This document shows, piece by piece, positions 1 through 6,262 of a DNA stretch of 55,581 bases; within the stretch, counting starts at the first letter, position 1, and every line of letters starts with the position of its first letter. The notes beneath the pieces were generated by a model. That model made no database searches and was not told where the DNA came from. It worked only from the letters and a program-made list of their open reading frames with translations. The stretch is from positions 1 through 55,581 of IMG/VR virus record IMGVR_UViG_3300032893_000059, one strand, 5' to 3'. Made by a program: the position numbers and the translations under genes. Source of the DNA: a virus.

Positions 1-342
1 CGGCAGCGGCAGCGGCATCGGCATCGTCAGCGGCATCGGCAGCGTCATCGGCAGCGTCATCGGCAGCGTCAGCGGCATCGTCAGCGGCATCGTCAGCGGC
101 ATCGGCAGCGGCAGCGGCAGCGGCAGCGGCAGCGGCATCGGCAGCGGCAGCGGCATCGGCAGCGGCAGCGTCAGCGGCAGCGGCATCGGCAGCGGCAGCG
201 GCAGCGTCAGCGTCAGCGGCATCGGCAGCGGCAGCGGCAGCGTCAGCGGCATCGTCAGCGGCAGCGGCATCGGCAGCGGCAGCGTAAGCGGCAGCGTCAG
301 CGGCAGCGTCAGCGGCAGCGGCATCGGCAGCGGCAGCGGCAG
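1..342. repeat. Two-state hexamer array CG(G/T)CA(G/T), left part
   Basis: Fifty-seven uninterrupted hexamers in perfect 6-bp phase. Only positions 3 and 6 vary, each G or T, except one CGTAAG at 283-288. On the minus strand in the coding frame CGGCAG gives Ala-Ala, CGGCAT Asp-Ala, CGTCAG Ala-Asp and CGTCAT Asp-Asp. The array continues at 55457-55581, giving at least 77 units if the ends are joined. Array length in the assembly is uncertain because short reads cannot resolve it. Confidence 0.95.
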
Positions 343-745
343 GCCGGAAGATCGGGATCGTCTTCGGCGCAAGGTCAGCCATGCGCGACCTGGTTCCCAC
401 CACCAGCACGGTCGCGGCGCGACGGATCGCCGCCTTCATTTCGTCCGGGCGAAGGAGGCGACCACAGATCTTTCGCTGTGCTTCGGGATGCTCGCGCAGC
501 CAACGGGCGCAGAACGCCAGGCGCCCAGCAATCCGAGCGACGTCTGGGGATGCGCAGAACACCACGCGCGTCTTCTTACCGTCGAGCCCGATGCTGTTGT
601 AGATGCCACGAATTGCCGCCTCGGCCTTTGAGCGATCCTCGGCAGTCATCGGATCGGTTCTGCGGGCGTTGGCCAGCACCTTGTCTGCCCAGGCGTGCAG
701 CAGCTTTCGGTGCTGCGGGGTCATGTGATAAAGCTTCTTGCCCAT
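1..745 (-). CDS. DUF6745-like protein, N-terminal part (runs off the contig edge, continues at 55581-54729)
   Basis: An open frame starts at ATG 745 (MGKKLYHMTPQH), preceded by AGGA seven bases upstream, and has no stop before base 1. The first ~120 residues fit the N-terminal half of DUF6745 proteins: a PMTAEDRSKAEAAIRGIYNSIG-like segment, then a strand with CASPDVARIAG. From about residue 135 the frame enters the hexamer array and becomes a tract made only of Ala and Asp, plus one Tyr. The same frame emerges from the array at the right end of the window and continues as the DUF6745 C-terminal half, so the two are almost certainly one gene on a circular molecule. Function is unknown; the family is common in phages and actinobacteria. 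Confidence 0.8.
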   Translation of the reverse strand, partial: MGKKLYHMTPQHRKLLHAWADKVLANARRTDPMTAEDRSKAEAAIRGIYNSIGLDGKKTRVVFCASPDVARIAGRLAFCARWLREHPEAQRKICGRLLRPDEMKAAIRRAATVLVVGTRSRMADLAPKTIPIFRPAAAAADAAAADAAADAAAYAAAADAAAADDAADAAAAAADAADADAAAAAADAAAADAAAADAAAAADAAAAAAAAAAADAADDAADDAADAADDAADDAADAADDADAAAAA

Positions 746-754
746 GGTGATTTC

Positions 755-1051
755 CTAGTCCTCGACGGCTCTGTCGCCATCGCCACCGCGCTCGCGCTGG
801 GGACCGATCGAATAATCCCCCTTCGGCAACAAGGTTTCTTTGTGGCGACTGGCATGCACAATCTTGGTCTTTCGAGCCACGCGCACGAGTCGAGCGTCTC
901 GTTCCACGCGGGTCATGCACTTGCCGAGGATCGTGTGCGCCCCCTCGTGGCTGCCGGCGATGACCAGGTTGGTTGCCGGCAAAAGCTTGCCCTTGATGGG
1001 CTTGTCGAGCTTGATAATCCTCTGGTCCCCCTGTAGCGCGAAAATTTCCAT
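755..1051 (-). CDS. Conserved-looking hypothetical protein (98 aa)
   Basis: Starts at MEIFALQG with AAAGGA six bases upstream; a GTG 18 bases further up is possible. The protein has a mixed beta N-terminal half and a very basic, Arg/Lys/His-rich C-terminal half (MTRVERDARLVRVARKTK), which suggests nucleic-acid contact. No family was recognised. It ends about ten bases before the start of the DUF6745-like gene, so the two are probably cotranscribed downstream of the sigma-like gene. Confidence 0.7.
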   Translation of the reverse strand: MEIFALQGDQRIIKLDKPIKGKLLPATNLVIAGSHEGAHTILGKCMTRVERDARLVRVARKTKIVHASRHKETLLPKGDYSIGPQRERGGDGDRAVED

Positions 1052-1073
1052 TGCTGTTCCTTTCGTCACTTAG

Positions 1074-1667
1074 TCACCGGTCGCGCAGCGCCACTCGCAG
1101 CGCTCGCATTGCCCTGGCGGTATGGTCGTACACTTCCGCGCGCGTGAGCCCCATCCGCGCCGCCACCTCCGCCGGCTTCTCGTCGTCGAGGACCACGGCT
1201 CTGGCTGCCGGGTGGCGTGCCTCCAGCAGCTCGACCGCGGTGGCTAGAGCCCGGGCGCGGTCCAGGCGCTCCTCGATGGGCTGCCAGGACTCCACGGAGA
1301 TGCGGGCGGTTTCCGGACTCTCATCGCAATCCGCCTCGGAATTCTCATCGCAGCCTACGTCGTTGGCCGGTGTGGACAGACCGACTGCCTTGCTGGCCGA
1401 GGCCACTTCCCACGAGGCCCGCTTGGCCTTCGGGAGCGACACCGGGCATCTCGCCGCAGCCGCGAAGCGAGACACCACCAGCCCGACCTTCCACGCCTCC
1501 CAGGCCTCGCGCGAGCTGCCGCCATCTGGGCACCACGTGCGGCTAGCCTCGATCGCCGTGACTGCTGCCTCCTGCTCGAGATCGCGGATATCGATGAACG
1601 GGTTTCGGCGGGCGTAGCCGTGAACGGCGCAGCGGGAGCCGGGGGCGAGCCTGAGAGCATCCGACAT
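1074..1667 (-). CDS. Sigma-70-like transcription factor
   Basis: The 197-aa protein starts at MSDALRLAPG, with TGATG overlap to the upstream HNH gene. Residues ~20-85 resemble sigma region 2: RNPFIDIRDLEQEAAVTAI, then a tryptophan-rich helix and a VSRFAAAARCPVSLP segment, like the region where sigma factors bind core polymerase and the -10 element. The C-terminal ~45 residues (VVLDDEKPAEVAARMGLTRA then VYDHTARAMRALR) look like the region 4 helix-turn-helix. The middle is acidic and unassigned. It probably directs host RNA polymerase to phage promoters, perhaps late ones. The assignment is by motif only; a non-sigma HTH protein cannot be excluded. Confidence 0.65.
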   Translation of the reverse strand: MSDALRLAPGSRCAVHGYARRNPFIDIRDLEQEAAVTAIEASRTWCPDGGSSREAWEAWKVGLVVSRFAAAARCPVSLPKAKRASWEVASASKAVGLSTPANDVGCDENSEADCDESPETARISVESWQPIEERLDRARALATAVELLEARHPAARAVVLDDEKPAEVAARMGLTRAEVYDHTARAMRALRVALRDR

Positions 1668-2437
1668 CACGCTACCCTCCGAGACAGGTGCCAGCCTCGG
1701 CTGCGACATGGAGTCGGTTCCCGAAAGTCCGGCGGTAGGAGATGACGCCAGAGCTTCCCGCGGCAGATCATCGAGATGAGCGAATTGCTCACCTTGCGAG
1801 CTCGAGCAATGTCGACAGTCTTGGCGCCGGCCGCTCGGTCAGCTCGAATGGCTAGTATTTCTAGGTCGGTGAACTTTGCGTTCGTATTCTTGGAACCGAA
1901 CGTTGATCTGCCCATCCGGACCGTGTCTTCGCAGTTCTCCTTCTGCGTTCCGGGCGTGAGATGAGTAGGTCGACAGCAGGGAGCATTTCCGCAGACGACG
2001 TGCCGGATCGCCTTGCCTGCCGGGATGGGTCCGAACGCCAGAGCCCACGCAACCCGGTGGGCCTGCGACTCGACTTGGCCATCTCTCGATCTGACGCAGC
2101 AACTGCCATAACCAGAACGCCTGGTAGGCCCTGTCCACGGCCAGCATCCATCCGTGTCGGAACAGTCGACACGGGCGCAGAATGCTTTCGCCGCCTCAAT
2201 GCCGAATATCTCAAGCCCAGCCTGGGAGCATAGGCTCAGAAGGCCGATGCTCTGTCCGGATTGAGCTATGGGCACAGAAACAAGGCAGTCTGCATCGCCC
2301 ATGGTGGAAACGCAATCTCGCGCCTCGGAGGTAACCGCCACGTCGACCTCTGGATATGCATCACTGTCTACATGAACAACACCAGGGGAGGGAGCGGCGG
2401 CTACCTTCGATGCGCGAAAACGGTTGGGGTGGTTCAT
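1667..2437 (-). CDS. HNH endonuclease with C-terminal HTH
   Basis: 256 aa. The ~85-residue N-terminus is unassigned. A homing-type HNH core follows: DGCWPWTG, SQAHRVAWALAFGPIPAG, then RHVVCGNAPCCRPTHLTPG, matching the W-TG / AHR-AW / C-N-C-N-HL pattern. The C-terminus (KFTDLEILAIRADRAAGAKT and a following helix) is a resolvase-like HTH, usual for homing endonucleases. The layout closely parallels the HNH gene at 21810-22340. It lies between the integrase and the sigma-like gene and overlaps the latter by TGATG, so it is a likely selfish insertion. Confidence 0.8.
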   Translation of the reverse strand: MNHPNRFRASKVAAAPSPGVVHVDSDAYPEVDVAVTSEARDCVSTMGDADCLVSVPIAQSGQSIGLLSLCSQAGLEIFGIEAAKAFCARVDCSDTDGCWPWTGPTRRSGYGSCCVRSRDGQVESQAHRVAWALAFGPIPAGKAIRHVVCGNAPCCRPTHLTPGTQKENCEDTVRMGRSTFGSKNTNAKFTDLEILAIRADRAAGAKTVDIARARKVSNSLISMICRGKLWRHLLPPDFREPTPCRSRGWHLSRRVA

Positions 2438-2512
2438 GTAGACCGGTCGAGCCTGCGCCTGTCGGAGCCGCCCGTCAAGGAAAAAGGCGTACCCTTCCCG
2501 AAATGCCTGAAT

Positions 2513-3568
2513 CTAAGGCCTTTCTTTTCTGATCCGCAACTCCGCTCGAATGAGGTCCAGGTTGTAGGCGAGGTAATGGCGTGTGTCCATGGTGGGTTTT
2601 CTGGCGCCTTGAAACGTTCCAGCGTCGTCAAATTCTGGCGCTCCCTCGTGGCCTTGAGCCTGTCGGATGTACTCGAGCGACCAGCCGCGTGCAGCGAGCA
2701 TGCTCGCGAAGCTGCGGCGCAAATCTTGGTCTGGCTTTACCCGGGCGAGGCCGCAGCGATCGCAAGCGGCCGTGAATGTCTTGGACAGGCACCAGAGGTG
2801 CCCGACCACGAGAGAATCAGCAGATCCGGGAGAGCGCAGGATGGTCTGCGCGGCTTCGCGCGCCTCGGGTTCCATGGGGAACCAATTGGGCTGACAGTGC
2901 TTGTTCTTGTGGTTGTGGCGCAAGTATCTTCCACGCCAGAGTTCGGCGCCGTTTTCGTCGCACCAGACATAGTCGGGCTCGATCCACCGTCTCGTCATGC
3001 GCTGGATGTCTCGGCTGTGGAAACCGTACCAGAAGGCGGCGTCGGCGAAGATCCGGAAGCGCTCGGGAAGAGCAAGCCTCAGCTCGCGGAACTCGGCGAC
3101 AGTAACAACGCGCTTGCCTCTGTTGCTGTCATTGGGAAGCCGAGGCATGTCGGGCACGTCGTCGCGACGGTACCGCTGCCCATCGCACTCCACCTTGCGA
3201 GCTGCTGCATATTTGAGAGCGGCGAGCATGAAGGTGTAGCGTTTTTTGACGGTGGTCCACATCAGCCCGTAGCCAGGCGGCCCCCAAGCACGCGCTACCG
3301 CCTCCAGTGTTTCAAGCGAGATCGCGGTCAGCTTCGTCGACTCGCCGAATGCCTGCAGCAACCACGAAATGCGCGTCTGGTAGTCCGTTACCGTGTCGTC
3401 GGCGATCTCTCCGATCAAGCGCCGCAGGTGGGAGTCCAGCGCTTCCTTGAGTGTCCCGCGTGGCCAGAAGCCGAGCTCCAACTGCAGGGGAGCCAGGCCC
3501 CGGTCACGCCCAAATGGGCCAACCTTCGCGAAATCAGGCTTACGACGTACGGCTAAGCGAGACGACAT
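2513..3568 (-). CDS. int: Tyrosine recombinase / phage integrase
   Basis: 351 aa from MSSRLAVRRK, chosen over an upstream Met because AGGAG lies seven bases before it. A SAM-like core-binding domain occupies ~residues 30-150. The catalytic domain shows the first Arg in YGFHSRDIQRM, box II DQDLRRSFASMLAARG, the QAQGHEG histidine and the nucleophile Tyr in DTRHYLAY. The usual first His of the H-x-x-R motif is Gln here (QDLR), a tolerated but uncommon change. It catalyses site-specific integration and excision. Its presence, with no Mu-type transposase, shows that this Mu-like virion belongs to an integrating phage. Confidence 0.93.
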   Translation of the reverse strand: MSSRLAVRRKPDFAKVGPFGRDRGLAPLQLELGFWPRGTLKEALDSHLRRLIGEIADDTVTDYQTRISWLLQAFGESTKLTAISLETLEAVARAWGPPGYGLMWTTVKKRYTFMLAALKYAAARKVECDGQRYRRDDVPDMPRLPNDSNRGKRVVTVAEFRELRLALPERFRIFADAAFWYGFHSRDIQRMTRRWIEPDYVWCDENGAELWRGRYLRHNHKNKHCQPNWFPMEPEAREAAQTILRSPGSADSLVVGHLWCLSKTFTAACDRCGLARVKPDQDLRRSFASMLAARGWSLEYIRQAQGHEGAPEFDDAGTFQGARKPTMDTRHYLAYNLDLIRAELRIRKERP

Positions 3569-3876
3569 CAGTTGCTCCTGTTGTCTTTCGGCGGGACGCA
3601 CCGCTGTAGCGCCCACGCTGGCCGCCTCCCCGCTGGTCTGACCATAGGCGGACGACGACCACCGTCAAGTTTGCGGACACAGCGCAGCGTGCCTAGTGTG
3701 CCCGCGCTCCATTTTCAATGGCAACACACGTCGGAGGTCGTCGCCCAGCATGAACTACGAGAGGACGTCAATCCCATCGACGGTGCTGCTGCTACTGCGC
3801 CGGCGGCGTGGCGCGATCACTGTCGCGCTTCCGACGGCGGTTTGTAAATCCTAGATGTGGTCCGGCCTGCGGAATA
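3569..3876. other. Non-coding region upstream of the integrase
   Basis: About 308 bp with no convincing ORF. It contains a sigma-70-like promoter for the integrase (3641-3668) and a small perfect inverted repeat CCATT-TTC-AATGG. It could hold integrase arm sites or attP, but no tRNA-like core was seen here. Confidence 0.5.
3641..3668 (-). promoter_or_regulatory. Predicted integrase promoter
   Basis: On the minus strand TTGACG (3668-3663) and TATGGT (3646-3641) are separated by 16 bp and lie about 70 bp before the integrase start. Both hexamers are close to the sigma-70 consensus. Confidence 0.5.
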
Positions 3877-4191
3877 TCACTGCCTGCTATCGCGCGAGTC
3901 GTTGCGACGGACCCTCCAGAGGTCGTCGACCAAGCTGGCGATCTTCCCGATGAGAGTGATCCCCGGCACACCTCGCGGAACATCGCGGCCGTTGGCGGCC
4001 AGCAGGTAGATCGCCAGCGGGGAGACACCAAGGCCTCGCGCGATGGCCTCGACGGCGCAAATGGTGGGCCGACGGCGCCCAGATTCGAGCATCGATATCG
4101 AGGCCTGCCGGCGCCCAGCTCGCTTGGCGAGTTCCGCCTGAGAGAGGCCTGCGCGGTGGCGCGCGCTACGTATACCGCTGGCGTAGTGCAT
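3877..4191 (-). CDS. XRE-family transcriptional regulator
   Basis: 104 aa from MHYASGIRSARHRAGLSQAE, chosen because a strong AGGAGG lies six bases upstream. The first ~65 residues are a typical lambda-repressor-like HTH: IRSARHRAGLSQAELAKRAG, then RRQASISMLESGRRRPT, then a helix ending GVSPLAIYLL. A short helical tail follows. It lacks a peptidase domain, so it is not a LexA/CI-type self-cleaving repressor. It sits upstream of the integrase and just downstream of a 35-bp dispersed element (4255-4290), making it a candidate lysogeny regulator and a candidate binder of that element's palindrome. Confidence 0.85.
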   Translation of the reverse strand: MHYASGIRSARHRAGLSQAELAKRAGRRQASISMLESGRRRPTICAVEAIARGLGVSPLAIYLLAANGRDVPRGVPGITLIGKIASLVDDLWRVRRNDSRDSRQ

Positions 4192-4254
4192 TCGTGTCCT
4201 CCTGGAGAGCCGGCGCGGCGGGCCCTGGTGGTCGTGATGGTTGAGGGCCGTCAT

Positions 4255-4290
4255 CCAGGTACTTGGGCGGTTCACCCAGTTTTCAGATCG
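4255..4290 (-). repeat. Dispersed 35-bp intercistronic element, copy 1
   Basis: Plus-strand pattern CCAGGTACTTGGGCGG, exactly 9 variable bases, then TTTTCAGATC. The same pattern with the same spacing occurs at 10279, 11785 and 46304. The left part is a near-palindrome (CCAGGTACTTGG). The stop codon of the upstream minus-strand gene (ATC TGA) lies inside the element. Confidence 0.9.
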
Positions 4291-4702
4291 GGATTGCGGC
4301 GACGGCAGTGAGGCTCGCCTCGTACTCCGCGCGCTGTTGGGCCACCTGCTCGTTCTCCCATCGGTGGATCTCTTCGCGAGTCCAGCCACGCCAAGGACCG
4401 AGGCGCTCTTCGACGTCGCGATGGTGGGACCGGCAGAGCGAGTAGGCCCGGCGGTCGTCCTTCACGTTGGCGCCCATCGATGCCCCGTGCTCGTTGTGGC
4501 GCAGGTGGTACGGATCTCCGCCGTGGTGATGAGCGGTGCCTGGGGCCCGACACGGTCGCGTGCGCAGTCAGGACAAGTAGAGCGGATCGTCGAACTCGCC
4601 GCGGCCGCGCTTCTTGGGGCTCCAGCGGAGCGGTTTTGATCGTCGGAGCGGTTGGCGGCTTCGCAAGGGAGTGTAGCGCCGCAGTGGCGAGCGGCGGAGC
4701 AT
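4283..4702 (-). pseudogene. NinG/HNH-type recombination nuclease with an in-frame TGA at codon 45
   Basis: The frame starts at ATG 4702 (MLRRSPLRRYTPLRSRQPLR), the typical basic N-terminus of small phage HNH/NinG proteins. It reads ...FDDPLYLS, then TGA (4570-4568), then LRTRPCRAPGTAHHHGGDPY and on to YSLCRSHHRDVEERLG. Relatives have a Trp at this position (Y-x-x-W-V/L-R-x-x-P-C), so TGA replaces an expected TGG. The remaining 95 codons stay open and well conserved, with the Cys/His metal and catalytic signature intact. Either it is a fresh nonsense change, a sequencing error, or stop readthrough. The overlapping downstream ATG at 4477 would lose the first Cys-His part of the domain. Confidence 0.75.
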
Positions 4703-4705
4703 CGG

Positions 4706-5011
4706 CTACACGCCCCAGTAGCGCCAGTGCACGCGCCTCCCGGGATCCGGTCGCGGTGGCTCGTGGCGTTTGTACAAGGGCGGACGCTTTCCTGGCGGGA
4801 AGTACGCGTCCGGCACCACCTTCGCCGGCTGGGCTGCCTCATCCCAAGCCGCAAGCGCGGTCGAGCAGATCTCGTCATACTCCTGGGCGAAGACCCGGCG
4901 GCGCTCGGCGCTGTAGGCAATGAACCTCAGCCAGGCTTGCTCTCGCAGACGCTCGAGGTCTGCCGGCGCCCAGCCAATGCGGAACGCCCTGGCCTGTCCA
5001 GGTTGAATCAC
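4706..5011 (-). CDS. Hypothetical protein (101 aa)
   Basis: Starts at GTG 5011, overlapping the upstream stop by four bases (GTGA) with GGAG upstream. The central part is helical (LERLREQAWLRFIAYSAERR) and the C-terminus is basic and Pro/Arg-rich, ending HWRYWGV. No family was recognised. It is cotranscribed with the CxxC-type protein upstream and the HNH pseudogene downstream. Confidence 0.7.
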   Translation of the reverse strand: MIQPGQARAFRIGWAPADLERLREQAWLRFIAYSAERRRVFAQEYDEICSTALAAWDEAAQPAKVVPDAYFPPGKRPPLYKRHEPPRPDPGRRVHWRYWGV

Positions 5012-5541
5012 TTGAACATCTCCACTTGTCCGCCGGATTCCCGAGCCAGCTGGCTTAGCTCCTGTGCAGCGGCCGGAAGCCGTGCCACCCCAGCGAATGC
5101 CACCTGGTAGGCCCACTCGCGCGGTGGCCATTCGAGTGTGATGCCGAGCGAGAGCATCGTCGCCGTCACTTCGAGACCCATCGCCTCGGGACAGCGAGTG
5201 ACCCAGCGGGCCGCCTTCTCGTCCGCCATGAACCTCTCGATTTCGGCGTCAAGAGCAGCTCGAGCGCGGAGCTGCCAGTACAAGCAGCAGTAGAGCTGTC
5301 GCTCCGACCACCGTGGATACTTCGCGCGGAGAAAGCGCACGTGGTCGCCGAGCGCGAACGCGTTCCAAATCACGTGGGTCGGAAGAGACAGGTCGAAGTA
5401 AGCCTCGATGTGCTGCGCCTGCGGTGGGCAGCCAAGCTTCTTGCCAAAGTTGGGGCACCCCTTCGGGTGTAGCGGGTAAGGCTTCACACAGAGGCCACGG
5501 ACCTTCAGGTCGATGACCGGTGTTACCTGGGCGAACGGCAT
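5008..5541 (-). CDS. Cysteine-motif protein, possible metal-binding (DUF2284-like N-terminus)
   Basis: 177 aa from MPFAQVTPVIDLKVRGLCVK, with TGATG overlap to the ASCH gene. Near residues 18-40 is a run with C, Y, GCPNFGKKLGCPP, similar to the cysteine cluster of small metal-binding proteins that use C-x(n)-GCP-x(n)-CPP. The rest is helical and Trp/Arg-rich with another Cys pair (LYCCLYW). No catalytic motif is visible. It could be a redox or Fe-S protein acting on nucleic acid; this is inference from the cysteines alone. Confidence 0.65.
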   Translation of the reverse strand: MPFAQVTPVIDLKVRGLCVKPYPLHPKGCPNFGKKLGCPPQAQHIEAYFDLSLPTHVIWNAFALGDHVRFLRAKYPRWSERQLYCCLYWQLRARAALDAEIERFMADEKAARWVTRCPEAMGLEVTATMLSLGITLEWPPREWAYQVAFAGVARLPAAAQELSQLARESGGQVEMFK

Positions 5542-5903
5542 CAGCCCCGGTCCTCTCTGGCGCGCTCGCCGAGCAGCTTCCACCCGTAGAGCCCGACGAA
5601 CCACCGCGACGGGTGCCCGGTCACCCATCCCCCGTAGGTCGCCACGGCTACGATGCTGCCCTCCTGCCTGCGCAGATGGGCGAGCGTGGGGACCTTGGTT
5701 GTCTCGTCGATAACCCCCATGGCCGCCATGCCGGCAAACGCCTCTCGAATCTCCATCGCCGAGGGCATCTTGCCGGCGTGGATGGCGAACTTCTCGCCCG
5801 GGCGCAGCTGCGTTGGGGACGGCCGCCAGTTGCGGTTCTCCAAAGGTTTCCCGAGGTAGCAAATGGCCCATGGCCAGGGAATCCGGATGGTGAGCGCCTT
5901 CAC
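5541..5903 (-). CDS. ASCH-domain protein
   Basis: 120 aa starting at GTG (KALTIRIPWPWAICYLGKPL), GTGA-overlapping the gene upstream and with GGGAG eight bases before. The opening matches the ASCH fold signature ALTIRQPWA-x-I-x-x-GxKx-x-ENR, followed by GEKFAIHAGK. ASCH domains are beta-barrel RNA- or modified-base-binding modules related to PUA and EVE domains; some are hydrolases of acetylated nucleosides. In phages they often lie near recombination genes. The substrate is unknown. Confidence 0.85.
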   Translation of the reverse strand: MKALTIRIPWPWAICYLGKPLENRNWRPSPTQLRPGEKFAIHAGKMPSAMEIREAFAGMAAMGVIDETTKVPTLAHLRRQEGSIVAVATYGGWVTGHPSRWFVGLYGWKLLGERAREDRG

Positions 5904-6262
5904 GTCGCGTACTCCCTTCGCCTGCCAGCCGCCACGAGCTCGGCCTTCCTTGTGATGAGGGCCAGTCGCCCGCTCGCCCCGCGCTTGCGCCAGTTTCCAA
6001 CCGAGAACGCCGTCGGCGGCGGCTCGTTGCCGGTGCGGATGCCGAGCGCCTTGAGCTGCTGGCACTGCTCACAGGGCGGATCCTGTTTGCACGGGCAGGC
6101 CGCCACAGCATCGCCGCGAGCCTTCTTGGCAAGGCAGCCCTCGCAGCGGTCATCGAAGGTCTTGGGCAAGCTCGGGTCACGTCCGCCGCGGCAGGCTGCG
6201 CACAGGTTTGCCTTGAGCCCCTTGCGGACGCGGCTGGGATGGGAGCTGCGGGGAGGCGTCAG
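5900..6262 (-). CDS. Cysteine-rich zinc-binding protein
   Basis: About 120 aa. The frame carries CAACRGGRDPSL, CEGCLAKKARG and CPCKQDPPCEQCQQLKALG, three Cys clusters typical of zinc ribbons. The frame overlaps the stop of the ATPase upstream. The best start is a CTG exactly at that stop (CTGA overlap), since no ATG or GTG is available in frame before the first Cys pair. It ends with a GTGA overlap to the ASCH gene. The start codon is therefore uncertain, but coding is supported by the tight packing and the Cys pattern. Confidence 0.65.
   Translation of the reverse strand: MTPPRSSHPSRVRKGLKANLCAACRGGRDPSLPKTFDDRCEGCLAKKARGDAVAACPCKQDPPCEQCQQLKALGIRTGNEPPPTAFSVGNWRKRGASGRLALITRKAELVAAGRRREYAT

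Noticed and set aside
1-342. CRISPR-like or satellite array
   Set aside because: Units are contiguous 6-mers with no spacers, and they are in frame with a coding sequence.
2261-3556. Plus-strand 431-aa ORF opposite the integrase
   Set aside because: Antisense shadow of a clear tyrosine recombinase; no domain and poor start context.
3569-3876. attP next to the integrase
   Set aside because: No tRNA-like core or clear direct repeats seen; kept only as a possibility.
4568-4570. Genome-wide TGA-to-Trp recoding
   Set aside because: Many good genes end in TGA with overlapping starts, so TGA is a stop.
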